Origin: Metapseudomonas boanensis
Lineage (GTDB): Bacteria; Pseudomonadota; Gammaproteobacteria; Pseudomonadales; Pseudomonadaceae
NCBI RefSeq assembly: GCF_018704125.1
Contig: NZ_JAGTIS010000001.1
Span: 744,001 to 808,000 of the forward strand
DNA: 64,000 nucleotides
Reading direction: 5' to 3'
Positions 9,101-17,388 of the stretch are shown here, piece after piece; the first letter of the stretch is position 1; each line of letters begins with the position of its first letter. Both the position numbers and the translations under genes were made by a program. A model generated the notes under the pieces. That model did no database searches. It was not told where the DNA came from and worked only from the letters and a program-made list of their open reading frames with translations.

Positions 9101-9382
9101 TCAGCGGTATTCGCACAGGTACGCAGTGTCCTGGGCAACCTTGAGCTGGAACTTGCTGTTGGCCGGAACGGTGAACTGGCTGCCGGCAGCGAAGGTTTCC
9201 CAGCTGTCGCTGCCTGGCAGTTTGACGGTCAGGGCGCCAGCGATGACGTGCATCACTTCCAGTTGGCTGGTACCGAATTCATATTCGCCGGCAGCCATGA
9301 CGCCGATGGTGGCCGGGCCGTCGTTCATGCCGAAGGCGATGGATTTAACGGTGCCGTCGAAGTACTCGTTGACCTTGAACAT
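9101..9382 (-). CDS. ppnP: Pyrimidine/purine nucleoside phosphorylase PpnP (DUF1255)
   Basis: This 93-residue cupin-fold protein belongs to the YaiE/PpnP family, which cleaves purine and pyrimidine nucleosides with phosphate. Family features are the N-terminal [13 protein letters not shown], the [18 protein letters not shown] core and the C-terminal [16 protein letters not shown]. It is a complete single-domain protein of the usual length. It is transcribed towards murB and stops at the shared hairpin. Confidence 0.93.
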   Translation of the reverse strand: MFKVNEYFDGTVKSIAFGMNDGPATIGVMAAGEYEFGTSQLEVMHVIAGALTVKLPGSDSWETFAAGSQFTVPANSKFQLKVAQDTAYLCEYR

Positions 9383-9445
9383 GCGGGGATCCTGGATAGG
9401 GGCTGAAATGGGCCGACAGTATGCCCAACGCGGTTCCCAGCGTCA

Positions 9446-10000
9446 CTAGCCCTGTCGATGGGCTGGAAGGACTAGCGGCAGCAGTCGTGCGGTATTACGT
9501 GCGTCTTCAAGGGCTCGGTGCTGTTGGCCCTGGAAGTTCAGGCCGGCAAGCTGCAACGCGGTATTCAAGCCTACTGCGCGCTTCAACTGGCGGGCCTCGG
9601 CGAAGCGTTGCTTGAGGTTCAAGTGAGGGACCCCGGCCAGCAGGCTGTTGAGTTCGTGGCGGCGCCAGTCCTGCTCCAGCTGCTTGCGGTCATAGTCGCC
9701 CCAGCTGGCCCAACCTGCCAGGCGGGAACGGTGCTTGCCGAGCCAGCGCTCGAACACCGGCCAGACCTGGGGCAGGGGAGCGGCGCTGTCCACATCAGCC
9801 TGGGATATGTGCGTAAGCGCACGACAGAACTGGGTCAGGCAGGGGCGCCGTTGCGGTCGGACAAAGCGCTGGAAGTGGTCAAGCTCATGTCCGTCGGCGG
9901 CCACCAGGGTGGCACCGATTTCGATGATTTCCATCTCTTCTAGGGGCCAGCCCCCTTCCTCTGTGGTGGCTTCCAGGTCAATTACCAGCCAGTGCGGCAT
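9446..10000 (-). CDS. DEDDh-family 3'-5' exonuclease
   Basis: This 184-residue protein has the RNase T/DnaQ-like exonuclease fold with all catalytic acids in place. D8 and E10 are in WLVIDLEAT, the second aspartate is D102 or D104 in SWGDYDRKQL, and H161 and D166 are in QHRALEDARNT. The DLEAT plus WGDYDR pattern resembles the ERI-1-like exonuclease group, which trims structured RNA ends. It reads away from the dehydrogenase gene at 10116. The specific substrate cannot be told from sequence. Confidence 0.85.
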   Translation of the reverse strand: MPHWLVIDLEATTEEGGWPLEEMEIIEIGATLVAADGHELDHFQRFVRPQRRPCLTQFCRALTHISQADVDSAAPLPQVWPVFERWLGKHRSRLAGWASWGDYDRKQLEQDWRRHELNSLLAGVPHLNLKQRFAEARQLKRAVGLNTALQLAGLNFQGQQHRALEDARNTARLLPLVLPAHRQG

Positions 10001-10115
10001 GCAGGTCTCCTTGGCAGTACGGCGCTATCGCCGGCCTGAGGCGAGTATGGAAGCGCTTTCGCGGCGTCGCAAACCACGTGTTAGTCTTCAAGCAGACCGA
10101 CGATGGAGGTGAGAG

Positions 10116-10988
10116 ATGGCTGATGTAGCGTTTATCGGGCTGGGCGTGATGGGATTCCACATGGCTGGTCACCTGGCCTGCGAAGGGCATTCGGTGCGCG
10201 TCTTCAACCGCTCTCCGGCGAAGGCCGAGTTGTGGTGCGATGAGTTTGGCGGTGATGCCTTCCCGACCCCGCGTGAGGCCGCGCAGGGAGCTGACCTCGT
10301 CATGGTTTGCGTAGGCAATGATGATGATCTTCGTGCGGTGGTATTGGGGGCGGATGGTGCATTTGCGGGCATGTCGCCAGGCGCAATCCTCGTCGATCAC
10401 ACCACTGCATCGGCTGGCGTCGCTCGCGAGTTGGCTGTGCTGGCGGCAGAGCGTGAACTCGGTTTCCTCGATGCGCCGGTCTCTGGGGGCCAGGCTGGTG
10501 CCGAGAGCGGAATGCTGTCAGTGATGGTCGGGGGCGAACAGGTCTTCTACGATCGTGCCGCGCCGGTGCTCGAAAGCTACGCGAAGATGGTTCGCCTCAT
10601 GGGGCCGGTCGGTAGCGGCCAGTTGACCAAGATGGTCAATCAGATATGCGTCGGTGGCCTGCTGCAGGGCCTGGCCGAAGCCTTGCATTTCGCACAGTGC
10701 GCCGGGCTGGATGCCCATGGTGCGATGGCAGTGATCAGCAAGGGCGCGGCACAGTCGTGGCAGCTGGAGCATCGACACCAGACCATGCTTGAAGGGGCGT
10801 TCGACTTCGGTTTTGCTGTGGACTGGATGCGTAAAGACCTTTCCATCGTCCTGACGGAGGCCGAGCGCAATGGAGCGCAACTGCCGGTTACTGCATTGGT
10901 TGATCAGTTCTATGCCGAAGTCCAGGCCATGGGAGGAGGGCGCTGGGATACGTCCAGCCTGATTGCCCGGCTCAAGACTCCTCGTTAG
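10116..10988 (+). CDS. NAD(P)-dependent dehydrogenase of the 3-hydroxyisobutyrate dehydrogenase family
   Basis: This 290-residue protein is a beta-hydroxyacid dehydrogenase. The N-terminal Rossmann motif is FIGLGVMGFHM (G8-x-G10-x2-G13). The substrate loop is DAPVSGGQAGAESG (about 119-132), and the catalytic lysine is K172 in GQLTKMVNQ. Members act on 3-hydroxyisobutyrate, tartronate semialdehyde or succinic semialdehyde and cannot be separated by eye. An AGGTGAGAG site precedes the ATG. It appears to be a single-gene unit, since the gene downstream on the other strand is broken. Confidence 0.88.
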   Translation: MADVAFIGLGVMGFHMAGHLACEGHSVRVFNRSPAKAELWCDEFGGDAFPTPREAAQGADLVMVCVGNDDDLRAVVLGADGAFAGMSPGAILVDHTTASAGVARELAVLAAERELGFLDAPVSGGQAGAESGMLSVMVGGEQVFYDRAAPVLESYAKMVRLMGPVGSGQLTKMVNQICVGGLLQGLAEALHFAQCAGLDAHGAMAVISKGAAQSWQLEHRHQTMLEGAFDFGFAVDWMRKDLSIVLTEAERNGAQLPVTALVDQFYAEVQAMGGGRWDTSSLIARLKTPR

Positions 10989-11000
10989 CTGGTGCCTGTC

Positions 11001-11341
11001 TCAGGCGCGGAAAATGAAGTGAACCGCGCCTAGCATGCAAAGTCCTGCCCACAGTTAGTCGAGCTTCAGTGGCTGCTGCATGTAGAGGACGCTGAAGGGT
11101 ACGAACACGGCAAGGGTGATCACTTCCTGCATGATCTTCAACTGGCCTACCTGCATCTCGGTGTAACCGATGCGGTCGGCCGGAACCATGATCATGCACT
11201 CGGACAAGGCGATTCCCAGCTGATCAATGCAGCAATCACCCAAGGCTTGGTGTTGAGGGTTTTCAGGTGGTCGTACCAGGCAAAGGTCATGAAGTTATTG
11301 GACAGCGCGAGCAGGGCGGCGGTCTGTATCCATACCGGCAT
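11001..11341 (-). pseudogene. Broken DUF486 (DMT-like) small membrane protein gene
   Basis: The reading frame is recognisable as a DUF486 protein of about 113 residues but carries two lesions. It starts MPVWIQTAALLALSNNF and runs to LISW. There one base appears lost (near 11214-11217, TGGGAATC where TGGGGAATC would keep frame), and the frame closes soon after. The next frame continues IALSECMIMVP and VGQLKIMQEVITLAVF to PLKLD, then meets TAA at the place of an expected tyrosine or phenylalanine. Beyond it LWAGLCMLGAVHFIFRA resumes to the natural stop at 11001. Two independent lesions make a sequencing error unlikely as the full explanation. Confidence 0.85.
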
Positions 11342-11411
11342 GCTGGTTCGCTCCATGGAATGATGGCGCAATAACCTACTGGTCGTTGGAATGGGTGAAA
11401 AGGGGCTGTTG

Positions 11412-12203
11412 ATGCGTTTTTGGCGGATTGCTGCTTTTTTGGCCTTGGTTGGGTTGGGGGCTGTAATCATGGCTATGCGCATCCAGAACGCGTGGAATAA
11501 CAGGCCTTTGGTGGTAGAACTGGTCGTGCCGCCTGCCTTCGCTGTTCCCCGAGGCTTCGATTTTGGTCGGTATCGGCTCAGTTGGCTGGGGCATGGCTTT
11601 TCGATACATGCTCAAGGGCAGCCGGCCCAAGTTCTATGGGCGGTGCAGGGTGGTTTCGTTGGCGCCGGTAACGGCCATCGTCGTGAGCGCGAAGGGTATT
11701 GGCAGTCGCGTCTGGTCGAGCGGCGAGACCTGCTGTGTCTGGAGCAGAGCCTGGAAAGCTTTGAGCGTCAGGGGGACAGGTTGATCCTGCGCGGGCATCT
11801 GCGGTGCGGCAATGGCATGGTGAGCCCTTACAGGGTCACTTTTTCGGATGATCATTGGCAGGGGGTAAGACTCTCGGTTGAGGTAACTGATTCGCGACTG
11901 AATCGTCTCTATCTCAGCTGGAGTCGGGAGCTTGGGGAGCGCTTCCTGGAGCCGGCCAAAGTGGTTTCGAGGGCGGATGCTGCCGATGGCCGCGCCGTTT
12001 TTGCAGAACCGGGAGAGGGCGGTCGAGATGCAGGCTGTCTGGTGTCTACCTTGCGTACTTTCTGCGCCGCATCCGAGAGCTTCCAATGGATTGATCTTGT
12101 GAGTCAGACCGACGTGCGGCTTGAGGTCCGCGATCGTCAACTGGTCGCATATCTATCCGGCAACGCAGGTGGGGCTATGCCATTGCATCAGGTGCCCAAG
12201 TAA
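11412..12203 (+). CDS. Orphan exported or membrane-anchored protein, possibly a decayed GH31 N-terminal domain
   Basis: This 263-residue protein is not firmly recognised. ATG 11412 was chosen because AAAAGGGG lies six bases upstream. It gives MRFWRIAAF and a hydrophobic helix (residues about 5-23), a signal anchor. The rest is beta-rich: QVLWAVQGGFVGAG, then a strand-rich stretch, then LNRLYLSWSRELGERFLEP. The order resembles the beta-sandwich that precedes the catalytic barrel of glycoside hydrolase family 31, where a D-E-R-F-x-G-L-G-E-Q motif is expected, but the glycines are lost and there is no barrel after it. That reading is inference. I recall no counterpart at this place in P. aeruginosa. 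Confidence 0.5.
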   Translation: MRFWRIAAFLALVGLGAVIMAMRIQNAWNNRPLVVELVVPPAFAVPRGFDFGRYRLSWLGHGFSIHAQGQPAQVLWAVQGGFVGAGNGHRREREGYWQSRLVERRDLLCLEQSLESFERQGDRLILRGHLRCGNGMVSPYRVTFSDDHWQGVRLSVEVTDSRLNRLYLSWSRELGERFLEPAKVVSRADAADGRAVFAEPGEGGRDAGCLVSTLRTFCAASESFQWIDLVSQTDVRLEVRDRQLVAYLSGNAGGAMPLHQVPK

Positions 12204-12251
12204 AATAAGCATCCCTTCAAGCTTCCTCGTGGTTCCTGAGGTCTCGACACC

Positions 12252-12542
12252 ATGAAATGCCGTGCCGGATGCGGCGCCTGCTGCATCGCCCCATCAATCA
12301 GTTCGCCAATACCGGGAATGCCGCAAGGCAAGCCTGCAGGCGAGCGCTGCCTGCATCTTTCCATCGATAATCTTTGCCAGCTCTTCGGCGATCCTCGCCG
12401 TCCAGCTGTATGTGCGGCCTTTGAAGCAGATCCCGATGTCTGCGGTGAAAGCCGGGAAGAGGCAATCCGGCTGCTCGGCTGGCTTGAGTCTGCGACGTCG
12501 GTGATGCAGCCTGTCGGGCAGGCTGTGGCTGGGCCTAACTGA
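12252..12542 (+). CDS. YkgJ-family cysteine-cluster protein
   Basis: This 96-residue protein belongs to the YkgJ/UPF0153 family of probable metal or Fe-S binding proteins. Cysteines C3, C7, C10 and C11 (MKCRAGCGACC) form the N-terminal cluster, with more at about 33, 42, 54 and 64 (RCLHL, LCQLF, AVCAAF, DVCGE). The PxxKPAGERC and RPAVCxxF motifs are typical. The START-domain gene follows after about 10 bases, so the two are probably co-transcribed. No enzymatic role is established. Confidence 0.85.
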   Translation: MKCRAGCGACCIAPSISSPIPGMPQGKPAGERCLHLSIDNLCQLFGDPRRPAVCAAFEADPDVCGESREEAIRLLGWLESATSVMQPVGQAVAGPN

Positions 12543-12552
12543 TCACGGGGGC

Positions 12553-13161
12553 ATGGGGATTTTGAATAGGGTAACCGTGCTTTGCTTCCTTGGATTGCTT
12601 GCGGCTGGGGCTGCTGAAGCTGAGGAATGGAAGCTGGTCAAGGATGAGGACGGTATCAAGGTCTATCTCAGCGAAGTGCCTGGTTCTCGGTACAAGGCTT
12701 ATCGTGGAGTTACGGTCATGAAAACCGATATTGCGACGCTGCGCCGCCTCCAAGAGGATGTGGTGGGCTCTTGTGCCTGGATTCACGAATGCCGGGAGCA
12801 GAGGCTATTGAAGAGCGAAGGCGCTCAAAGCTGGACTTATGCCCGTTTCAATACGCCATGGCCGGTCACGCCGCGGGACTCGGTCCTGCATGTCACCTCG
12901 CAACTGGGAGCGGATGGTAGTGTGACGCGGTTGTTGGAGGCTGCGCCGGATTATCTTCCGAAGTCCAAGGGCTTCGTGAGAGTTAATCGCGTTGACGGCT
13001 TATGGAAGCTGGTGCCGAAAGGAGTGGGGGAGGTCGAGGTCACCTATCAGGCGCATACCGAGCCGGGAGGTAGCGTGCCTTCCTGGCTGGCCAATAGCTT
13101 CGTTGTCGATGCGCCGTTCAACACTCTGAAGGCGATGCGTGAGCGTGCTGAGAAGCATTGA
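12553..13161 (+). CDS. Exported START-domain protein
   Basis: This 202-residue protein has a signal peptide (hydrophobic residues about 5-21, ending AAGAAEA before EEWKLV) and a START/Bet v1-like fold for binding lipids or other hydrophobic ligands. Supporting segments are WKLVKDEDGIKVYLSEVPGS, the YARFNTPWPVTPRDSV motif near 93-108, which is characteristic of START proteins, and GGSVPSWLANSFVVDAPF near the C-terminus. It is expected in the periplasm. Ligand and role are unknown. A strong terminator follows. Confidence 0.85.
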   Translation: MGILNRVTVLCFLGLLAAGAAEAEEWKLVKDEDGIKVYLSEVPGSRYKAYRGVTVMKTDIATLRRLQEDVVGSCAWIHECREQRLLKSEGAQSWTYARFNTPWPVTPRDSVLHVTSQLGADGSVTRLLEAAPDYLPKSKGFVRVNRVDGLWKLVPKGVGEVEVTYQAHTEPGGSVPSWLANSFVVDAPFNTLKAMRERAEKH

Positions 13162-13175
13162 TGTGAATGAAAAGT

Positions 13176-13204
13176 AAAAAAGGCTGCCATTGGCAGCCTT
13201 TTTT
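13176..13204. terminator. Bidirectional terminator
   Basis: A hairpin of GGCTGCC-ATT-GGCAGCC flanked by six A and six T, placed between the convergent START-domain and gltA genes. Confidence 0.93.
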
Positions 13205-13217
13205 CGTTGCGATTGCG

Positions 13218-14504
13218 TTATCTGCGAGCGTCCAGTTGCACGAAATCGCGCTGCTCGTATCCGGTGTACAGCTGGCGCGGGCGGCCGATCTTGTACGGGC
13301 TGGAGAGCATTTCCTTCCAGTGGGAGATCCAGCCGACAGTGCGTGCCAGGGCGAAGATCACGGTGAACATGCTGGTTGGGATGCCAATGGCCTTCAGGAT
13401 GATGCCCGAGTAGAAGTCCACGTTCGGGTAGAGGTTGCGCTCCTTGAAGTAAGGATCGTTACGTGCAATCTCTTCCAGCTTCATTGCCAGTTCCAGCTGT
13501 GGATCGTTGATGCCGAGTTCAGCAAGAACTTCGTCGCAGGTCTGTTTCATGACCTTGGCGCGGGGGTCAAAGTTCTTGTAGACGCGGTGGCCGAAGCCCA
13601 TCAGCTTGAACGGGTCGTTCTTGTCCTTGGCCTTCGCCACGAACTTCTCGATATTGGAGACGTCACCGATCTCGTCCAGCATGGTCAGCACGGCTTCGTT
13701 GGCACCACCGTGAGCCGGACCCCAGAGCGCAGCGATGCCGGCGGCGATACAGGCGAAGGGGTTGGCGCCAGAGGAGCCGGCCAGTCGTACGGTGGAGGTG
13801 GATGCGTTCTGCTCATGGTCGGCGTGCAGGATGAAGATACGATCCATTGCGCGAGCCAGCACCGGGCTGATCGGTTTGATCTCGGCCGGGGTGTTGAACA
13901 TCATGTGCAGGAAGTTTTCTGCGTAATTCAGGTCGTTACGCGGATACATCATCGGCTGGCCCATGGAGTACTTGTAGGCCATGGCGGCGATGGTCGGCAT
14001 CTTGGCGACCAGGCGCATCGCCGATACTTCGCGGTGCTGCGGATTATTGATGTCCAGGGAGTCGTGGTAGAAGGCTGAGAGCGCGCCTACTACACCGCAC
14101 ATGATCGCCATGGGGTGGGCGTCACGACGGAAGCCGTTGAAGAAGCTCTTCAGCTGCTCGTGAACCATGGTGTGGTTCTTGATGGTGCCTACGAACTGGG
14201 CCTTCTGGTCTGCGTTCGGCAGTTCGCCGTTCAGCAGCAGATAGCAGGTTTCCAGGTAGTCGGACTTCTCCGCGAGCTGCTCGATCGGGTAGCCGCGGTG
14301 GAGCAATACGCCCTTGTCGCCGTCGATGTAGGTGATTTTCGACTCGCAAGAGGCGGTCGACATAAAGCCAGGATCAAAGGTGAAGCAGCCCGTGGCGGTA
14401 AGGCCCCGCACATCGACTACATCGGGACCCACGGTACCGGACAGAACGGGCAGCTCGACGGGGGCTGCGCCCTCGATGATCAACTGCGCTTTTTTGTCAG
14501 CCAT
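13218..14504 (-). CDS. gltA: Citrate synthase GltA
   Basis: This 428-residue type II hexameric citrate synthase condenses acetyl-CoA and oxaloacetate to begin the TCA cycle. Motifs include [15 protein letters not shown] near residue 65, [12 protein letters not shown] near 263-274 and [16 protein letters not shown] near 305-320, which carries an active-site histidine. It is divergent from sdhCDAB with a 360-base shared control region, and a sigma-70 promoter is visible upstream. It ends at a strong bidirectional terminator. Confidence 0.98.
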   Translation of the reverse strand: MADKKAQLIIEGAAPVELPVLSGTVGPDVVDVRGLTATGCFTFDPGFMSTASCESKITYIDGDKGVLLHRGYPIEQLAEKSDYLETCYLLLNGELPNADQKAQFVGTIKNHTMVHEQLKSFFNGFRRDAHPMAIMCGVVGALSAFYHDSLDINNPQHREVSAMRLVAKMPTIAAMAYKYSMGQPMMYPRNDLNYAENFLHMMFNTPAEIKPISPVLARAMDRIFILHADHEQNASTSTVRLAGSSGANPFACIAAGIAALWGPAHGGANEAVLTMLDEIGDVSNIEKFVAKAKDKNDPFKLMGFGHRVYKNFDPRAKVMKQTCDEVLAELGINDPQLELAMKLEEIARNDPYFKERNLYPNVDFYSGIILKAIGIPTSMFTVIFALARTVGWISHWKEMLSSPYKIGRPRQLYTGYEQRDFVQLDARR

Positions 14505-14562
14505 AGCGGCCTCCTAGTTATGCTTGAAATCATCAGACAGCCCCCCACGCAGGGCCCGGAAC

Positions 14563-14590
14563 ACTATAGAGAGATAAATTTGAATGTCAA
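14563..14590 (-). promoter_or_regulatory. Predicted sigma-70 promoter of gltA
   Basis: On the minus strand, -35 TTGACA (14585-14590) and -10 TATAGT (14563-14568) are separated by 16 bases. The -35 matches consensus fully and the -10 at five of six positions. It would start transcription about 50 bases upstream of the gltA ATG. Confidence 0.75.
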
Positions 14591-14704
14591 TTTGAAGAAA
14601 CCCATATAGCAGAGGGGTTTGCGCGGGTTTTTTGTGGAAAAAAGCGGGCTATTTACGCCTTTTGTATAGGCAGCGCAATCCGCTTTTAGGGGCAGGACTT
14701 CGCA

Positions 14705-14733
14705 TTGTCATTAGTCTGCTAACTGTCTATACT
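14705..14733 (+). promoter_or_regulatory. Predicted sigma-70 promoter of sdhCDAB
   Basis: -35 TTGTCA (14705-14710) and -10 TATACT (14728-14733), 17 bases apart. It would give a leader of about 125 bases before the sdhC start. Confidence 0.72.
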
Positions 14734-14864
14734 CAGCGCCCGATCGCCAGGGGCCCTGGGCCCATATTCTGGAGGTCGGCACTCCCTTTGGTGAGGGGTA
14801 CCTGATCAGTGCACTTCCCGACAACTTGCCCTGTTTGTTAGGGGCCTCAGTGTGAAAAAAAGCC

Positions 14865-15239
14865 GTGAATAGCCAACGACCTGTAAACCTAGATCTCAGG
14901 ACCATCAAACTCCCCATCACTGCTTACACGTCCATCCTGCATCGTATTTCTGGCGTCATTCTCTTTGTCGGCATTGCCGTGCTGCTTTATGCGCTCGACA
15001 AATCGCTGGGCTCTGAGGAAGGCTTCGAGCAGGTGAAGGCGTGTTTGACCAGCGCGCTGGCCAAGTTTGTGATTTGGGGCCTCCTGTCCGCACTTCTTTA
15101 TCACCTGGTTGCCGGTGTGCGCCACCTGGTAATGGATGCGGGCGTCGGCGAGACGCTCGAGGGCGGCAAGCTGGGCTCGAAAATCGTCATCGCCGTTTCC
15201 GCGGTGCTGATCGTGCTGCTGGGGGTGTGGGTATGGTAA
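14865..15239 (+). CDS. sdhC: Succinate dehydrogenase cytochrome b556 subunit SdhC
   Basis: SdhC is a membrane anchor of complex II, binding heme b and ubiquinone. Motifs are the N-terminal RPVNLDLRTIKLPITAY and HRISGVILF, plus the heme-ligand segment YHLVAGVRHLVMD near residue 85. Three helices are visible in 124 residues. The GTG at 14865 has no good ribosome site. A good one (AGGGG, 14840-14844) serves another GTG at 14852 that opens a six-codon frame GTG AAA AAA AGC CGT GAA TAG overlapping sdhC. Removing one A from the seven-A run would join that start to sdhC as MKKAVNSQRPV. The stop overlaps sdhD. Confidence 0.95.
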   Translation: MNSQRPVNLDLRTIKLPITAYTSILHRISGVILFVGIAVLLYALDKSLGSEEGFEQVKACLTSALAKFVIWGLLSALLYHLVAGVRHLVMDAGVGETLEGGKLGSKIVIAVSAVLIVLLGVWVW

Positions 15240-15601
15240 CCAATGTCACGAACTTCTCGCGTTCTGGCCTCTATGACTGGATGGCTCAGCGCGTTTCCGC
15301 TGTCGTTCTCGCGGCTTTCTTTCTCTTCCTGCTGGGCTATCTGGTATTCAATCCAGGTCTGACCTATGCCGAATGGCATGGCCTGTTCTCCCACACCTGG
15401 ATGCGTATCTTCAGTCTGCTGGCCCTTGTTGCACTCAGCGTTCACGCGTGGGTCGGCATGTGGACCATCTCCACTGACTACCTGACGCCTATGGCGCTGG
15501 GTAAGGCGGCGACTGTCGTGCGTTTCCTCTTCCAGGCGGTATGCGGCATGGCAATGTTCGCGTTCTTCGTCTGGGGTGTGCAGATTCTCTGGGGTGTCTG
15601 A
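15233..15601 (+). CDS. sdhD: Succinate dehydrogenase membrane anchor SdhD
   Basis: SdhD is the second membrane anchor of complex II. The ATG at 15233, inside the last codons of sdhC, gives 122 residues beginning MVTNVTNFSRSGLYDW, which is the usual SdhD start. A longer reading frame from 15041 merely runs over sdhC. Three helices are clear (about 20-40, 58-80 and 95-118). The conserved SLLALVALSVHAWVGMW segment contains the probable heme-ligand histidine (H71), and WxIxTDYL follows. sdhA starts three bases after its stop. Confidence 0.95.
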   Translation: MVTNVTNFSRSGLYDWMAQRVSAVVLAAFFLFLLGYLVFNPGLTYAEWHGLFSHTWMRIFSLLALVALSVHAWVGMWTISTDYLTPMALGKAATVVRFLFQAVCGMAMFAFFVWGVQILWGV

Positions 15602-15604
15602 TCC

Positions 15605-17377
15605 ATGGCTAGCATTCGTACTCTCTCTTTTGACGCCATCATCGTAGGTGGTGGTGGTGCCGGCATGCGCGCGGCACTGCAACTGGCGCAGGGCGGCCAC
15701 AAGACTGCTGTGGTCACCAAGGTTTTCCCGACCCGTTCCCACACTGTTTCCGCCCAGGGCGGGATCACTTGTGCCATTGCTTCGGCCGACCCGAATGATG
15801 ATTGGCGCTGGCATATGTACGACACCGTCAAGGGCTCCGACTACATCGGTGACCAGGATGCCATCGAATATATGTGCTCCGTTGGCCCGGAAGCCGTGTT
15901 CGAGCTGGAACACATGGGGCTGCCTTTCTCCCGCACAGAACAGGGTCGTATCTACCAGCGTCCATTCGGCGGTCAGTCCAAGGACTTTGGCAAGGGTGGT
16001 CAGGCCGCCCGTACCTGTGCTGCGGCCGACCGTACCGGTCACGCCCTGCTGCATACGCTGTATCAGGCCAACCTGAAGAGCGGCACTTCGTTCCTCAATG
16101 AGTGGTATGCCGTTGATCTGGTGAAAAACCAGGATGGCGCCATCGTCGGCATCATCGCGATCTGCCTTGAGACCGGTGAAACCGTCTACATCCGCTCCAA
16201 AGCCGTGGTCTTGGCCACCGGTGGCGCTGGCCGCATTTATGCGTCCACCACCAACGCCCTGATCAACACTGGTGATGGCGTGGGCATGGCCCTGCGTGCT
16301 GGTGTTCCGGTGCAGGACATCGAAATGTGGCAGTTCCACCCCACCGGCATCGCCGGTGCTGGCGTGCTGGTGACCGAAGGCTGCCGTGGCGAGGGTGGCT
16401 ACCTGATCAACAAGCATGGTGAGCGCTTCATGGAGCGTTATGCTCCGAACGCCAAGGACCTGGCTGGTCGTGACGTTGTCGCGCGCTCCATGGTCAAGGA
16501 AGTCATCGCCGGCAACGGCTGTGGCCCGGATGGTGATCATGTGCTGCTGAAGCTGGATCACTTGGGTGAGGATGTGCTGCACAGTCGTCTGCCGGGCATC
16601 TGCGAACTGTCCAAGACCTTCGCGCACGTCGACCCTGTTGTTGCGCCGATCCCGGTTATCCCGACCTGCCACTACATGATGGGCGGCGTTGCCACCAACA
16701 TTCATGGTCAGGCCATCACCCAGGATGCCAATGGCAACGACAAGATCGTTGAAGGCCTGTTTGCCGTGGGTGAAGTGGCTTGCGTTTCGGTCCATGGCGC
16801 CAACCGCCTGGGCGGCAACTCGCTGCTCGACCTGGTGGTATTTGGTCGCGCTGCAGGCCTGCACTTGGAGAAAGCCCTCAAGGAAGGTATCGAGCACCGC
16901 GGTGCCAGCGAAACCGACCTGGAGCTGTCGCTCAAGCGCCTTTCCGGTGTGAACGAGCGCACCAGTGGCGAAGACGTCGCGCCGCTGCGTAAAGAGCTGC
17001 AAAACTGCATGCAGAACTACTTCGGCGTGTTCCGCACCGGCGAATACATGCAGAAGGGCATTGCCCAGCTGGCCGAGCTGCGCGAGCGAATCGCCAAGGT
17101 GAAGATCGCCGACAAGAGCCAGGCTTTCAACACCGCGCGCATCGAGGCGCTGGAACTGCAAAACCTGCTCGAAGTGGCCGAGGCTACCGCCGTCGCCGCC
17201 GAGGTCCGCAAAGAGTCCCGCGGTGCTCACGCCCGCGAAGACTTCGAAGATCGCGACGACGAGAACTGGCTGTGCCACACCCTGTACTTCCCGGGTGAGA
17301 AGCGCGTTACCAAGCGCTCCGTCAATTTCACGCCGAAGACCGTTCCGGCGTTCGAACCCAAAGTACGTACTTATTAA
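15605..17377 (+). CDS. sdhA: Succinate dehydrogenase flavoprotein subunit SdhA
   Basis: This 590-residue FAD-bearing catalytic subunit of complex II oxidises succinate to fumarate at the cytoplasmic face of the membrane. The Rossmann motif [15 protein letters not shown] is at residues about 9-23. The covalent-FAD histidine lies in [12 protein letters not shown] near 46-57. Active-site segments [11 protein letters not shown] and [19 protein letters not shown] are present. The length matches E. coli (588). A long antisense frame over this gene is a coding shadow. Confidence 0.98.
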   Translation: MASIRTLSFDAIIVGGGGAGMRAALQLAQGGHKTAVVTKVFPTRSHTVSAQGGITCAIASADPNDDWRWHMYDTVKGSDYIGDQDAIEYMCSVGPEAVFELEHMGLPFSRTEQGRIYQRPFGGQSKDFGKGGQAARTCAAADRTGHALLHTLYQANLKSGTSFLNEWYAVDLVKNQDGAIVGIIAICLETGETVYIRSKAVVLATGGAGRIYASTTNALINTGDGVGMALRAGVPVQDIEMWQFHPTGIAGAGVLVTEGCRGEGGYLINKHGERFMERYAPNAKDLAGRDVVARSMVKEVIAGNGCGPDGDHVLLKLDHLGEDVLHSRLPGICELSKTFAHVDPVVAPIPVIPTCHYMMGGVATNIHGQAITQDANGNDKIVEGLFAVGEVACVSVHGANRLGGNSLLDLVVFGRAAGLHLEKALKEGIEHRGASETDLELSLKRLSGVNERTSGEDVAPLRKELQNCMQNYFGVFRTGEYMQKGIAQLAELRERIAKVKIADKSQAFNTARIEALELQNLLEVAEATAVAAEVRKESRGAHAREDFEDRDDENWLCHTLYFPGEKRVTKRSVNFTPKTVPAFEPKVRTY

Positions 17378-17388
17378 GGGTGGCCGAT

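Larger units (their letters stand above)
14505..14864. other. gltA-sdhC divergent control region
   Basis: A 360-base gene-free region that is visibly AT-richer than its surroundings. It holds outward-facing sigma-70 promoters for gltA (14563-14590) and sdhCDAB (14705-14733) and an untranslated sdh leader of roughly 125 bases. The repeated elements AAATTTGAA and CAATTTGAA overlap the gltA -35. No regulator site could be assigned with confidence. Confidence 0.7.

Noticed and set aside
11055-11482. Two separate small minus-strand genes near 11.1-11.4 kb
   Set aside because: Joined, they form one DUF486 protein interrupted by a frameshift and a stop, so they are treated as one pseudogene.
15101-17278. 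A 725-codon open frame antisense to sdhA
   Set aside because: It lies wholly opposite sdhD/sdhA, contains runs of H, Q and G typical of mirrored GC-rich coding DNA, and has no family motif.
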